The notes under the pieces were generated by a model, which saw only the letters and a list, made by a program, of their open reading frames with translations, ran no database searches and was not told where the DNA came from. DNA of 44,471 bases, from assembly GCA_012862575.1 (NCBI GenBank), contig BLSF01000126.1:1494-45964 (forward strand). Reading direction: 5' to 3'. The DNA comes from Parietichytrium sp. I65-24A (lineage: Eukaryota > Sar > Bigyra > Thraustochytrida > Thraustochytriidae). The translations under genes and the position numbers were made by a program. Shown piece after piece: positions 1 through 9,898 of the stretch (position 1 is the stretch's first letter; every line of letters begins with the position of its first letter).

Positions 1-2
1 GT

Positions 3-311
3 ACTTTTGTGCTGCTTTGGCGCATTATCAAACTCGGCATGGCCCGGCGACTGATAGAATGCTGGGATTTAAAAAACCTGTGCTTTGTAGGAAGTTTTGA
101 CACGGAGTCAGAATACACACCATGTGGTTGCACTCACGGCGGGATAACGGTGTCAGGTCTAGATGATTCTGGACCGTGCATCAAAGGGCTTATCTATGAC
201 ATTTCATTGATGAGAAACAATCAGAGCCAAATGTTCGAACACCCTGACAATCATTACAGCCGTATTCGCCCACGAGCGTTGAAGTATGTCGAGGATCGAA
301 ATAAAATATAA
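3..311 (+). CDS. Partial unknown ORF open at left edge
   Basis: The frame is open from the left edge to a TAA at 309-311, giving about 102 residues that look like the C-terminal end of a longer protein. I do not recognise a family. The peptide is moderately rich in Cys (CGCTHGG) and ends in a charged segment (LKYVEDRNKI). No upstream context is available to choose a start; an in-frame ATG lies at 39. It sits just before a retrotransposon gag region in the same orientation, so it could be a host gene end, part of the element's flank, or a chance ORF. Confidence 0.25.
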   Translation, partial: TFVLLWRIIKLGMARRLIECWDLKNLCFVGSFDTESEYTPCGCTHGGITVSGLDDSGPCIKGLIYDISLMRNNQSQMFEHPDNHYSRIRPRALKYVEDRNKI

Positions 312-587
312 AAACTTGAATTTGGCTAATGAGACCAATACGAATGTCACCACAGGTAGACCTCATGGTCAATAACAGTGCTAAATACCGGTACCTAGAA
401 ATTAGTGGACACCGTCCACAGTTGGCAACCCTACCAGTTACTCCGGTACTTTACTTCTTCTCCCTTTTCCTTCCCTCTACTCTCACTTGTACACCGTACC
501 AGTACACAGCGAGGTCGCGAAAAGAAAGCAAAAGTCAAGATTGGGAATCGATTCGCGAAATCAGACACTTTCTCCCGAGAAAAAGAG
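312..587. other. Leader upstream of gag; no clear LTR
   Basis: This stretch precedes gag. A pyrimidine-rich block (447-490) lies in it. A TGG at 423 could in principle open a primer-binding site, but no TG...CA-bounded long terminal repeat is visible in the window, so neither an LTR nor a PBS can be supported. Confidence 0.2.
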
Positions 588-1616
588 ATGACGCGAAGCA
601 GGGCGACTAACAACAGCTCAAGCAGCAGCAGCAGCGATCAAGTGAAACAAGAGGTCAAAGACCAGGCAAGTGCACCTGATCCTCAACCGACCCAGCAGGC
701 AGCACCGCCAGCCACTGCTGGGATGGCGGGGGTCTACCGCCCAGTCGTTCCCAGTTTCGACGGAAGGTCAGAAAACTACAAGGAGTGGATAGAAAGGTTT
801 CTGTGCTTCACGGATATGTACGGATGCACGCCATCCAACACCATGACTCCACAGCAAGAATCTACACTTATGGTCATGCTGAACGAAGCAATCAAGAACG
901 AAAAGTTCATCCTGCGCCACAGCAATGAGGACAGGAGAGGCAGCGTGGCATGGAATAATATCCTAGCCGAGTATGACACTCAGTCAGCTCAATCGCAATG
1001 CACGATATACGCTGAAAATCTCCATTTCCGCCCGACGGACATGTCTCTTGAAGGAATAGGAAATTACTGGAACGCATGTCTCGAAAGGGACGACCAGACT
1101 GCAGATTTGACTCTCACTGAATGGCAAAAGCGCGTCCTGAACCGACTGGTCATCACGAGACAGCATTGGCCGGATGAGATGGGAGACAAGTGTAACGACT
1201 TGATCTCAAAGATTTCGGAAATCACCGACGAAAATGGAAACATCGTCACCGACAGACGTATCTACACCGCCGTCTTCGCGATGATCAAGAATTACGCGAA
1301 GGTCTTGCTCTCCGCCAAGAGCGGAACAGGACAAAAGAGCACCGCTCAGTTTCTCAATATGCATAAGCCCCAAGCTGACAAGCGAAAGCGTGGAGGCAAG
1401 CCGACGAAAGGCGGCAACGCAAAGAGGACAAAGAACGCTTCTGCAAAGCAGGACAAAAGCGGAACATGCTTCCGTTGTGAGGAGAATGGCCACGTGCCAG
1501 ACTCGTGTCCTCACAAGAAGGACACCTGCGCCTACTGTAGCAAGGTGGGTCATCTCGAAAAAGCCTGTCGCTCCAAGAAAGCAGACAACCAAACGGCCAG
1601 GCAAGATCGTTCATAG
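588..1616 (+). CDS. LTR-retrotransposon Gag-like protein with two CCHC zinc knuckles
   Basis: This looks like a structural Gag protein of an LTR retrotransposon, which would package element RNA. The frame is open from 405, but I chose the ATG at 588 because the Gag-like composition starts there (Ser/Gln-rich, then a PSFDG-x4-Y-x2-W motif typical of retrotransposon capsid regions). A basic Lys/Arg/Gly linker leads to two C-terminal zinc knuckles, CFRCEENGHVPDSC and CAYCSKVGHLEKAC, both CX2CX4HX4C, as expected for nucleic-acid binding. The frame ends with TAG at 1614-1616. A second frame, +1 relative to gag, overlaps it from 1390 and stops at 1639. No intact protease, reverse transcriptase or RNase H follows, so the element is decayed. 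Ty3/gypsy affiliation is likely but cannot be shown from Gag alone. Confidence 0.8.
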   Translation: MTRSRATNNSSSSSSSDQVKQEVKDQASAPDPQPTQQAAPPATAGMAGVYRPVVPSFDGRSENYKEWIERFLCFTDMYGCTPSNTMTPQQESTLMVMLNEAIKNEKFILRHSNEDRRGSVAWNNILAEYDTQSAQSQCTIYAENLHFRPTDMSLEGIGNYWNACLERDDQTADLTLTEWQKRVLNRLVITRQHWPDEMGDKCNDLISKISEITDENGNIVTDRRIYTAVFAMIKNYAKVLLSAKSGTGQKSTAQFLNMHKPQADKRKRGGKPTKGGNAKRTKNASAKQDKSGTCFRCEENGHVPDSCPHKKDTCAYCSKVGHLEKACRSKKADNQTARQDRS

Positions 1617-1641
1617 CGCCGACGCCATCTTCGTAGCCTGA

Positions 1642-2172
1642 GAGGCGATCAACGGACAGAACTATGATTGGCGCCGCGACATTCGCAGCACTGACGACAA
1701 CGACACCGTCGATCAAGCCATCGCGCTCGCCACAGGCCAGAGCACAGCTTCACAGGAGCAGACAGTTCCACAGGAACAGGCGAATGCGAATTCCGCAGCC
1801 ATGCAGTTAGAAGAGGTGAGCAGCCAAGCCGCTGTCGACGCCACGAGCGTCACACCCCAAGAGGTGCCTCAAAACGCTGACGATGACTCTCAAAAGTTGG
1901 ACACGGATCCATCCATGTACGATTTCGGACCGGAAGACACTGTCTGCCTGTTCAACGCAGCCCAATACGCACCTCCGATCCTGGAAGGCATTCCCTCCTT
2001 TGCAGCCCCACGTGCGCCGAAGCACATATCTGTATCACAAGAAATCGCTCGCGATCTGAAAGTCCCCGACAAGTACTCGGACCTTCAAAAGCTAACAGCA
2101 AGGGACCGGGAAATTTGGCTCCAGAGAGAATCAGGCTTTCTCGGCTCATTCCATGTTTTTTTCACTGCGTAA
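1642..2172 (+). pseudogene. Remnant of retrotransposon frame downstream of gag
   Basis: An open frame of 176 codons continues directly after a TGA at 1639-1641. It is +1 relative to gag and is the same frame that overlaps the gag end (1390-1638). The first 60 residues are Gln/Asp/Ala-rich linker; the rest (DFGPEDTVCLF, PPILEGIPSF, RAPKHISVSQEIARDLKVP) is not a protease or polymerase motif I can name. The first ATG is at 1801. I infer the start of a Pol-like frame disconnected by the TGA and truncated near 2150, where T-rich non-coding sequence begins. It could instead be a separate small ORF of the element. Confidence 0.45.
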
Positions 2173-2470
2173 AACAAAAAGGGCAGAAACAAAATCATGT
2201 CCTTCGTGGTCCACAATCTTCTACTAACAAAGCTCAAATCAAATCTCCTTGCTCGCGAACTGCAATCAAATCTCTGCCACTTTCAAAAGAGCATTCAATC
2301 AATCAATCTATCTATCTATCTCCATCTATCTTCTCACTCCACAGAACTTACAGTCAGTCACATCTCTCTCTCTCTCTCTCTTCTCATTCTCACTTTCTCA
2401 GTTTCTCAGTTTCCCAGTCTCTCACTCAGTTTCTCAGTGTCTCAGTTTCTCAGTCCCCCACACCAAGCCC
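2173..2470. repeat. Pyrimidine-rich microsatellite block upstream of the CX9C ORF
   Basis: This interval is CT-rich. It contains a (TCTA)n-like patch (2308-2328), (TC)n (about 2363-2382) and degenerate TTTCTCAG octamers (about 2396-2456). Such blocks also precede other genes here (22318, 23724), so this one may be promoter or 5'UTR sequence. No gene is seen. Confidence 0.6.
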
Positions 2471-2962
2471 ATGTCCCACACGTCCCACGCGTCCCACGCG
2501 TCCCAAGCGTCCCACGCGTCCCAAGCGTCCCAGCTGGCGAGCGCGGACGTGCGGCAGCTGGAGGACTTCACACTGGGGTGCTCGACCGCGTCTCGTCTAT
2601 TATTGGCGTGCAAAATGGCCGCGGACCGGCGGCTGGACCGGCTGGATCGGCGGTCGCCAGGTGTGGGGAAGAAGAATGGGAATGGGAATGAGGAGGAGGA
2701 TAGGGGTACGCGGACGGAGGGGTGCGCGCAGGCGAGGGCGCAGCTGGTGCACTGCGCAGGGAGCGTGCTGTGCAGGGATGAGATGCGCGCGTGGAAAGCC
2801 AGCGCGGCGGCCGCGAATGAGAGGGGGATGCAAGGGTACGCGCCGCGGACACCTGGGACACATGGGACACCTGGGAGCGGGAATGTGAGGGTGCAGGACG
2901 CGGCGAAGAAGTTTCAAGAGTGTCTGGAGGCAATGCGGGACGACATGCGCGCGAGGAACTGA
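2471..2962 (+). CDS. Possible small CX9C (CHCH-like) protein
   Basis: This 163-residue ORF starts at the first ATG after the CT-rich block. Residues 1-26 are a Ser/His/Ala-rich tail encoded by 9-bp repeats (TCCCACGCG/TCCCAAGCG). Two CX9C motifs follow, C37-C47 (CSTASRLLLAC) and C85-C95 (CAQARAQLVHC), with another Cys at 101 and one at 151 (KKFQECLEAM). Paired CX9C helices are the signature of mitochondrial intermembrane-space CHCH proteins oxidised by Mia40. Here the loop between them is unusually long (37 residues, Gly/Asn/Glu-rich), and I cannot assign a known member. The ORF lies between a retrotransposon remnant and a 1.9 kb spacer. It could be a chance frame in GC-rich DNA; cysteine spacing is the only argument for reality. 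Confidence 0.4.
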   Translation: MSHTSHASHASQASHASQASQLASADVRQLEDFTLGCSTASRLLLACKMAADRRLDRLDRRSPGVGKKNGNGNEEEDRGTRTEGCAQARAQLVHCAGSVLCRDEMRAWKASAAAANERGMQGYAPRTPGTHGTPGSGNVRVQDAAKKFQECLEAMRDDMRARN

Positions 2963-4587
2963 GGATTTGAGACTTTGATTGATGCGGGTGCATGTGTTGA
3001 ACTATAACATGGTGGGAGATGGTGGATGTTGGTTGGGATTTTTGAAAGAAGACCTCAATGGACGACGGCGTGCGGAGAACATGGGAGCTTGAAGAGTCTG
3101 ATGGAGGAGTGCGTGCTGGGTTTTGCCGCGATTCGTGCCGGATTGGTGGAGAATCCATCGAATCCTGCGAATCTTGCCGTTCCATATGTCGTCGACAAGC
3201 GAACTCTTGCTTGAAATAGGCCAAACTCGGAGAATGGGTGTGTGGAGGATGCGGTGGATACTGTCCCGCTCGTTCGCTCTATGATGAATGGGCCGTGATT
3301 GTATCTCTCCGGTCGGTAGGTTTTGAGATCTGGATTCTGTGTCCTCCACCCTGATCCATATAGAGAAAGATCCGGAGAGCGCAATCTTGTCGGTCGCTCT
3401 TGACCTAGTTCACTTGAAAAAGATCCTGGCATGCGGACCCCAACTGCGACTTGCTGCATCTTTCAACAATAAAGCTGCTTTTGCCAACTGGTCTATTGTG
3501 GGCGATGATAATGGTAAGGAGCAAGCGGCGAGACCTTCTTGCAAGTGAGAGAGAGTGTGTGTGTAGTGTGTACAGTATCAAACTTCACTGTGTCGTACGT
3601 TACAAAGTTACAATTCCAATCCCAATCTTCATTGCAAAAAGGGGCTGCTCGGGACTAGACTACATCTCCTGCGTTTGACCACGAGAAGGACTTCCTTGTG
3701 TCACAACTTTTTCGTGTACGCATCCACCCAGAGAAGAATTATTACACCATTACAAAGAATTAACGAATCCCCCAGCAAGTTTGAACCTGTTGAAGATCTT
3801 CCTGGAATTGTATCAACGCGAAGGAACGTCAAGACCTTCAATTCTCAAACTGATTCTCAACAATCCACAAAGCCATCAGTAAGTCGCAAACAAACAAAAC
3901 CAGAATAATTAATTCAGATTCGGGAAAGCGAACAATTCCTTGATCTCTCCTCACTCCTATCTGCTTCTGGCCAGCCGAATCCTTAGTTCGTGTTGTAGTG
4001 GCTCTCGCTCAGCCCCTCACAAAATCAGAGCCCCAGCCCCCCTCACATCACCCGGAACCGACGAAGAACCGCACGTTCCCCTAAGAAGAACCCATTCACC
4101 TGCACCCTCACAGCACTCATCCCCCTCTCATCCCCACCTACCCTAAACAATAGCCCTCTCATAATTTCTCTGGAACTTTAATCCCAGTCAAATTCTCGAG
4201 AAAAAGCCCCGAAAAAAAGCCGCACAAAATTAGTCGGGGACCTCTCTCCCATTATCCCGCACTAACATCATCCGAGGACACTTTGCGGTGTACGCGGGAG
4301 GTACGCGCTGCGCAGGCCTAGCCCCACGCAACCCACCCGTCCTAACCAATCGGTAGCAGCAGCAGCAGTCCGCGGTCGGCGGCGTCATCGGCAAGTGAGG
4401 GAAGAGAGAGAGAGACAGAGAGAGAGAGGGAGACCTTGTTTTTCGCTGTGATATCGTACGCGCGCACGTACGCGCTGTAAGTGTGGGGATCGGAAGCGTG
4501 GTTGACTGTGTGTCCGTCCATAGGTGCTGCTGGTCTTGGCCATTTTTCTGCTTGCTGCTTTTGTCTCTGTCCTGGGCACACATTCTC

Positions 4588-4620
<33 letters not shown>

Positions 4621-4860
4621 TTGCGCACACATTCCCGAGGTTGGAATATATATATACATTCTCGAGGTTGGAATATATATATATTGCATATATATATATA
4701 TATATATTGCATATTGCATATATATATATATACATGGGTGTCTTGTAGGGACGGTGTATGGGCATATAAGGACCGCAGGACGAAAGAGACAGAGAAGTGA
4801 GACTGTACGGTTAGCTGTCGGGAAGACAATATCATTGGTGTCGCAGACGAAGAAAGTGCG
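2963..4860. other. 1.9 kb spacer upstream of the GGNBP2 homologue
   Basis: I see no convincing gene. Short frames here lack recognisable domains. Notable content is a GA-rich tract (about 4405-4429), two pairs of TACGCG motifs (about 4292-4310 and 4458-4478), and an AT dinucleotide region (4589-4735). The last 400 bases are the probable promoter and 5' leader of the gene starting at 4861. Confidence 0.6.
4589..4735. repeat. AT microsatellite with an embedded 29-bp tandem unit
   Basis: Several (AT)n runs are interrupted by two near-identical units containing CGAGGTTGGAATATATAT (about 4633-4651 and 4664-4682). Two TTGCATAT interruptions follow. The tract lies 125-270 bp upstream of the ATG at 4861, in the presumed promoter or 5' leader. 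Confidence 0.8.
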
Positions 4861-7279
4861 ATGGCGGCGGCCATGCTGTCCGCGTCGCGGTTGAAAAGAC
4901 CTTCGTTGGTGGTTTACGAACGGGAGAATGAGGCAGTGGAGTTTGTGTTGAACCACTCGGGGCTCAAGCCGGACAAAGAGATCGTGGATGTAAGTGTCTG
5001 TCGCTCGGTTTTGGTATTCTGGCATGGCAATTTGTCTTCGTGCAGCGCAGGTTTCTGTTTTAATGTGTTGTTGTTCATGGTAACTGACTGTTTTGGAAAT
5101 TGTATGACAGGGTATCAATGTGCTGGACGACAAGCAGGTGAGCGAGTGCTTTCGTTGTGAGAAAGCAGCCATAGTAGAGAAAGTGTCGGTATACAGCAAG
5201 GACATCGGGTGCTCCGGATGTGTGCGCACGCTGTCTACCAATCTCAAGTTCACCCTGCCTAGACAGGGGCTGATGAACGCCTTATTCATGGAGGACACTG
5301 GCGGGAACGTGGTGCTCCGGAATAGATTTCAGCGCATGGGCGTGAACGAGATCGGCAAGATGTTCACGGCTTTCAACAACAGCGCTTATTTCGCGCGAAA
5401 GGGAAACTCCAAGCGACAGAGGTGCTCGCTCCACACGGCGCATCCGAGGATCGACGAGGACTGGCTGCAGGTTTGGCGGGAGATGCCAGTGTCGCTCAAG
5501 AAAAAGGTGGCGAATTTGGATGTGGATATGCTTTCAGAGGCCCTCACAAACCACCTTAAAAACCTCTACTTTTGCAGAGATTGCCGAGGGAACGTTTTGC
5601 GTGCCCTCGACCTATTAGTCGGGTTTGTAGAACCCGATGAGTTAGCGCTTGAGGAGGAGTACTGTCAGGACTCGTTCAGGCCGTTCTCGCTCATTACAGA
5701 TTCCGGGCTGGACAGCGAGGGAGATACGGAGGATGAAGATGGCGAAGACGATGATAGCGAATTTGACAGCAGGCGTCTCGCAAGTGGCGAGGAGAAGGAC
5801 CGGGACAGCGACAGCCAAATTTTGGGTTCAATCGACGACGTTGACATCGGTTATCTGCCTTCGCTCGAAGAGTATGAGATCGCAAAGTCGGCATTGAGGT
5901 CCCCAGAGGGTGGTTCCGACCTGATTGAAAACTCGAACAAAAGCAGCGGATACCACAGTGATTCGAGCACATGTAATTCGTGCAATGGGATGGCAGAACG
6001 CTCACCTGGCAAGACGCGCAAGCATCGCAATGCCCCGCAAAGTCAAATTTACCACAATGGCCAACTATACACCCCGCGGCAGCCTCACTCCCGCTCTCAC
6101 AGCCAGGGTCATGGACACTCGCATGGGCGAGGGGGGCATGGTCACGGGCACGGTCACGATCATGCAAGTCACCACTCCCACGGTCATTCCCACGATCACA
6201 AACACAGCAATAGTTGCGAAGACGAAGGCTGCCGTTGTGCCGATGATCTCCTTGACGACGAACCTGACCACGACGAAAACTGCTTTGAGGATTATATGGA
6301 CGAGCACGACTTTTTAGACTACGACCGATCTTCCTACGACGGGTTCTCCGGCTCGGAATACGATTATTGTCAAGCCGCAACACATGTGTTTTGCTCGCTT
6401 AGCGAGGTGCCAAACTTGGTTAGGAAAGCTCAGGAGGCCGATCAGCGCGATGAACTCTCCAAAGCCAACGGTCAGAACAGCGATCGGCATGCGCCCACCC
6501 TTCGCGATGGTCAAACTGAGGTTTTGCACTGCATAGGAAAACTTCTGCTCACGCGAATCAAAGAGTCCTGGGTCACCCAACTTGTTCGTGCACAGACGGA
6601 CGAGCTAATGGTCTGGCTTACGCTCAGTTGCTTGCGCACCAAAATGCAGACCATCATTCTTACCGACGCTGGAAACCGCGCGCTCAAGTCTCTGTTGGAG
6701 GAGGAGGACCGTCTGAAAGACGCCGCCGAGAAGAAGAAGAACAAGAAGAAAAATAATAAGAAGAAGGGTCAAAAGGACAAGGCCAAACAGCAGCCCGCGC
6801 AAATCCTGGTCGAGGACCGTGATGCCAAGCAACGTCAACCTGATAAAAAGTCGTCCGACTCACTGGCCAACCACGAGGACGAAGAAACCACGTCGAAGCC
6901 GTCCACACCTGTTTCTCTCAATGAGCATGGATGGTCTGAAGACTCCGAGGCGCGCCTTTTGGCTCAGCTCTGTGGTCAACTGGAGCAGGATAGCGGGATG
7001 CCTGGGGTTTCCCCAAAAAACACGGACACTGCCGATACGTCTCACTTCGGAAGTACCAATTCATTTGGGGCTGTCTCAGACAACAATCTCAGCTTCAATG
7101 CATTTGCCATGGCGGATTTTGAGGAAGCCGACTTCGATCAAGAGGATGGCGCACTTACCGATGAAGAAATTCGCGAAGCTCAGATGAAGCTCAAGGAAAT
7201 GATGGCCAACTCGAGCCGAGCTCAGTTGCGCGCGAATTTGCGAGAAAAATTTGACAATCTCTGCATCAAACCGACATAG
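4861..7279 (+). CDS. GGNBP2 (gametogenetin-binding protein 2) family protein, two exons
   Basis: The gene model is join(4861..4989, 5111..7279), 765 residues. The 121-bp intron has GTAAGT at its 5' end and TATGACAG at its 3' end, is phase 0, and joins the two frames. GGNBP2 hallmarks run in order: Cys pairs (CFRC about residue 56, GCSGCVRTL about 76), RCSLH then a W-x-x-W-R-E-M-like segment (147-165), FCRDCRGNVLRALDLLVG (about 197-215), and the C-terminal HVFCSLSEVPNLV plus a helical EVLHCIGKLLLTRI region. Human GGNBP2 has the same elements (FCTDC..KVLRAYNILIG). An acidic insert (about 235-265), a His-rich block (about 368-410, GHGHGHGHDHASHHSHGH) and a Lys-rich stretch (about 583-602) are additions. 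The family is tied to spermatogenesis and proliferation in animals; its molecular role in protists is unknown. A Lys-rich tract hints at RNA binding or nuclear location. Its convergent neighbour is the EEP gene. Confidence 0.85.
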
Positions 7280-7628
7280 TGGCAAGCCAAAGACCCGTGA
7301 AAAACACTCTTCTCCCTCCCAGACCCTAGCGCCCCTTTCGCTAGCCGTAGTGTTGAGTTTGCTGTCCACTCTTGATACAATAGATAGATACATGCATTCA
7401 TACATCTGCATTTAGAAGGTACTCTTCAAATCAAGAAACCCAAAATGGCAAGTTGTTTATTTATACACTCTTTACTGCTGATATTGTTCATTCCTTGGAA
7501 AACGACCACATGCACGGCGAGGTCGACGGAAAGCACCTTCCTGCTACTCGTGTCTCTGTTCTCTTTTCTCAAATCTTCCTCGACGACTTTCAACTTTCTT
7601 TTCGATTGTACAAAAAACGTCAACGTGA
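7280..7628. other. Convergent 3' spacer between GGNBP2 homologue and EEP gene
   Basis: This 349-bp interval separates two convergent genes and probably holds both 3'UTRs. It has a GATA-type short repeat (7379-7391). No gene is seen. Confidence 0.6.
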
Positions 7629-9740
7629 CTAACACGTTCTCTCCACAACTAACGCTGAAATTCGATTGGCCCATTCGATCTCGCCCAGGTCATGCCAACC
7701 AGCGCCAAGCTCTACCCACGACCCTGTATAGTTGGCCGACTCAAACAATCTTGCGGAGCAACAATCGTCTACGCCCTCCACCTGCGCCGTCTTGGCCGCC
7801 CGGGCAACCCCCCCGAGCTCGCGAAAACCCCCGGCATCATCAGAGCTATATGCCCCGAGAGGATAGCTTGCATTCCAACTCTGCACTTCGTACCTGCGCC
7901 CATACAGAGTGACTAGGCACCTTGTCACAGGAGCGATTATTGGAACACGGTACTTTTCCAAAGGGCCAATAGTAAACTGAGCGAGCAACGCGCGGTGATC
8001 CGAAGCCCAAAGTGGTGAGTCGTTCTGCTCCATGCGTATCTCCCCAGAAAACGTAAGTTTTCCCTCACTTGTAGCCTGACCGAACAGTTTAACAACCGTT
8101 GGCTGCACATCCGATTGCTCGCCGGCGGCTCGAAAGACAACAAAGTCGATTCTTTTTTTGGGCTCATTCGAGGGGAAGGTGAACGCTTCAGTTCTGTCCT
8201 GTTCGAGAACCGAACGTGGCCACGGCTCATCTTTCAACTCAAGCCAAGCATCTCTGAAACCGTCATTGTCGGGTCGGCTGTCCAGGAGCCCGGAGTTGAG
8301 ACGACGAATCACATCTGAGTGTGGCTCGTCATTGAAGTCGCCGACCAAAAACTGCGCTCGAAGTGGCGGGCCATCACGTTCGCGAACGCTCTCGCGCTCA
8401 CGCGAAGCGAATTCCAAAATGTCGGTCACAGATTGGTCGCGACTTTCCTTGTCTAATGTTAAATGTGTTGTGAAGACGTGCACGACGCCTGCATTAGGGA
8501 CGTAAATTTGCGCAAACAAGCAAATTCTTTGATGAAAATCCAAAGGGTTGCCGATGTTCCGCGCCAACAGTAAGTAACGGGTGTCCACGATCGGGTATTT
8601 TGAAAAGATGGCGACTCCTTCTGCTCCTTGAAATTCTCCGAATCTACTAAGAAACGCCATTGCTGGTTGATAAACAAAATATTTGTAACCTGCGTCCCGT
8701 ATACGGTCGTGGATATGCCGAATCTGATTTGGTCCTCCTTCTAAGGTCGGATCGAAGCGAACTTCCTGCAGAGCAACCACATCGGCGTCTGCTTTCAGTA
8801 TATGACTGGCGAGCAGATCCATTCTTGCCTCGTACCGCTCCTGACGTTTTAGTTGGCTAAAACCATTTTCTAGTTGTGGCATGGTGTTCCACACATTGTA
8901 CGAAAGCACGCTCAATTCGACATTGCTTCTTGGAGGTTCTACCTGAATACTCGCGCCGGGGTTTGCCATAGTATATTGGAACAAGTATGGTTGCCCGCTC
9001 CGGCTCACGTATATTCCGAGCTGCACGGTAAGCTCGCTCTCTTTTCTTTTCACTACAACATAAAACATTGCTCCAGCGCTTCCAACCTTTTGGCGCCTGG
9101 GATCTATGAGAAACGTTGCGCAGCTACCAGAACACAACGCGAGCTCTAGTCTCCCTGTCTTCAAGATCTCTATTTCTCCCGAAAACGCGGCCGGATCAAC
9201 CATTTCAAGCGCCAAAAGTACAAGTCTGTGTAAGTTTTCTTTCAAGCCGTCTCTAGGGTGCGGAAGGTGGGCATCATCCAACATTACAAGTCCGGAAACT
9301 CCCCCGAATGCCGTTCTACGCGGGCCAGCTTGGTGCCGAAACATGTCTACAACTTCCTTTTGCGTCCATTTCACCCTGTGCTCATCGGCTTCGCAGACAT
9401 CCTCTCGGCCGAAAATCTTCCAATACTCGCAAAACCCGGCCGTCTCAAGCGGATGCACTTCCTGTGCCGCCCCTGTAGAGCTCTTGGGGGCTGGGCATTC
9501 TTCGGCATTACATCCCGGCATCCGGCGCTTCCCATTCCAGCAACTCCGCTCATTGGCAGATTTCGGAGGTGATCCATTCACGCCCGCTCCGCCAATTTCA
9601 TGATCATATTTGCAATGGCACGCTTTGTCTCCAACGTTACACTCGCTATCGACACCAGAATCAGAACTAGAATGCCAAATGCCAATACCAATGGCAATCA
9701 AAATGAAAATGTCAATGATGAAGACCGTGACAATCACAAT
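7629..9740 (-). CDS. EEP-fold phosphatase/nuclease fused to a beta/gamma-crystallin-like domain; 5' end unresolved
   Basis: The frame encodes about 703 residues (numbered from 9737). It contains a complete endonuclease/exonuclease/phosphatase fold: LSVLSYNVWN (about 275), VALQEVRFDP with the Mg-binding Glu (about 319-328), VFTTHLTLD, LVGDFNDEPHSD (about 464) and the catalytic ASDHRALL (about 578). Phosphodiesterases and sphingomyelinase- or DNase-like enzymes share this fold; the substrate is unknown. Residues about 607-702 resemble a beta/gamma-crystallin motif (ARLFESANYTGSWVELG...ANRISALVVE). A Cys-rich segment lies near residues 33-85. The frame has no ATG at its 5' end: a stop lies at 9741-9743 and the first codon options are GTG or an internal ATG near residue 70. 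Either the hydrophobic VIVTVFIIDIFILIAIGIGIW is a signal anchor, or it is intron. In the latter case an upstream exon (9899-10080, minus) with a signal peptide joins at 9666 or 9645 in phase 2. Confidence 0.75.
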   Translation of the reverse strand: MVIVTVFIIDIFILIAIGIGIWHSSSDSGVDSECNVGDKACHCKYDHEIGGAGVNGSPPKSANERSCWNGKRRMPGCNAEECPAPKSSTGAAQEVHPLETAGFCEYWKIFGREDVCEADEHRVKWTQKEVVDMFRHQAGPRRTAFGGVSGLVMLDDAHLPHPRDGLKENLHRLVLLALEMVDPAAFSGEIEILKTGRLELALCSGSCATFLIDPRRQKVGSAGAMFYVVVKRKESELTVQLGIYVSRSGQPYLFQYTMANPGASIQVEPPRSNVELSVLSYNVWNTMPQLENGFSQLKRQERYEARMDLLASHILKADADVVALQEVRFDPTLEGGPNQIRHIHDRIRDAGYKYFVYQPAMAFLSRFGEFQGAEGVAIFSKYPIVDTRYLLLARNIGNPLDFHQRICLFAQIYVPNAGVVHVFTTHLTLDKESRDQSVTDILEFASRERESVRERDGPPLRAQFLVGDFNDEPHSDVIRRLNSGLLDSRPDNDGFRDAWLELKDEPWPRSVLEQDRTEAFTFPSNEPKKRIDFVVFRAAGEQSDVQPTVVKLFGQATSEGKLTFSGEIRMEQNDSPLWASDHRALLAQFTIGPLEKYRVPIIAPVTRCLVTLYGRRYEVQSWNASYPLGAYSSDDAGGFRELGGVARAAKTAQVEGVDDCCSARLFESANYTGSWVELGAGWHDLGEIEWANRISALVVERTC

Positions 9741-9805
9741 TCACAATTCGCAGTTCACAATTCACAATTCACAATTCACAATTCACAATTCACAATTCAC
9801 AATTA
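9736..9805. repeat. ACAATTC heptamer tandem repeat
   Basis: About ten copies of ACAATTC occur, one of them degenerate (GCAGTTC). The repeat lies directly at the unresolved 5' end of the EEP frame and introduces stops there, in agreement with intron or leader sequence. Confidence 0.9.
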
Positions 9806-9898
9806 GAATCAATCATTCAATCACGATAACCGCCAATTCCACCTTTTCATCTCCCTCATTTACCCATATCCTCTCCCATTCTCCTCTGATCTTCGCAC

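Noticed and set aside
588-2172. Complete retrotransposon
   Set aside because: No reverse transcriptase, RNase H, integrase or LTR pair is present next to the gag region.
2568-3224. 218-codon minus-strand ORF
   Set aside because: It is Ser/Pro/Arg low-complexity sequence antisense to the CX9C ORF and has no motif.
4342-5298. 318-codon minus-strand ORF with an Ile-Tyr repeat
   Set aside because: It is produced by the AT microsatellite and runs antisense to the first exon of the GGNBP2 homologue.
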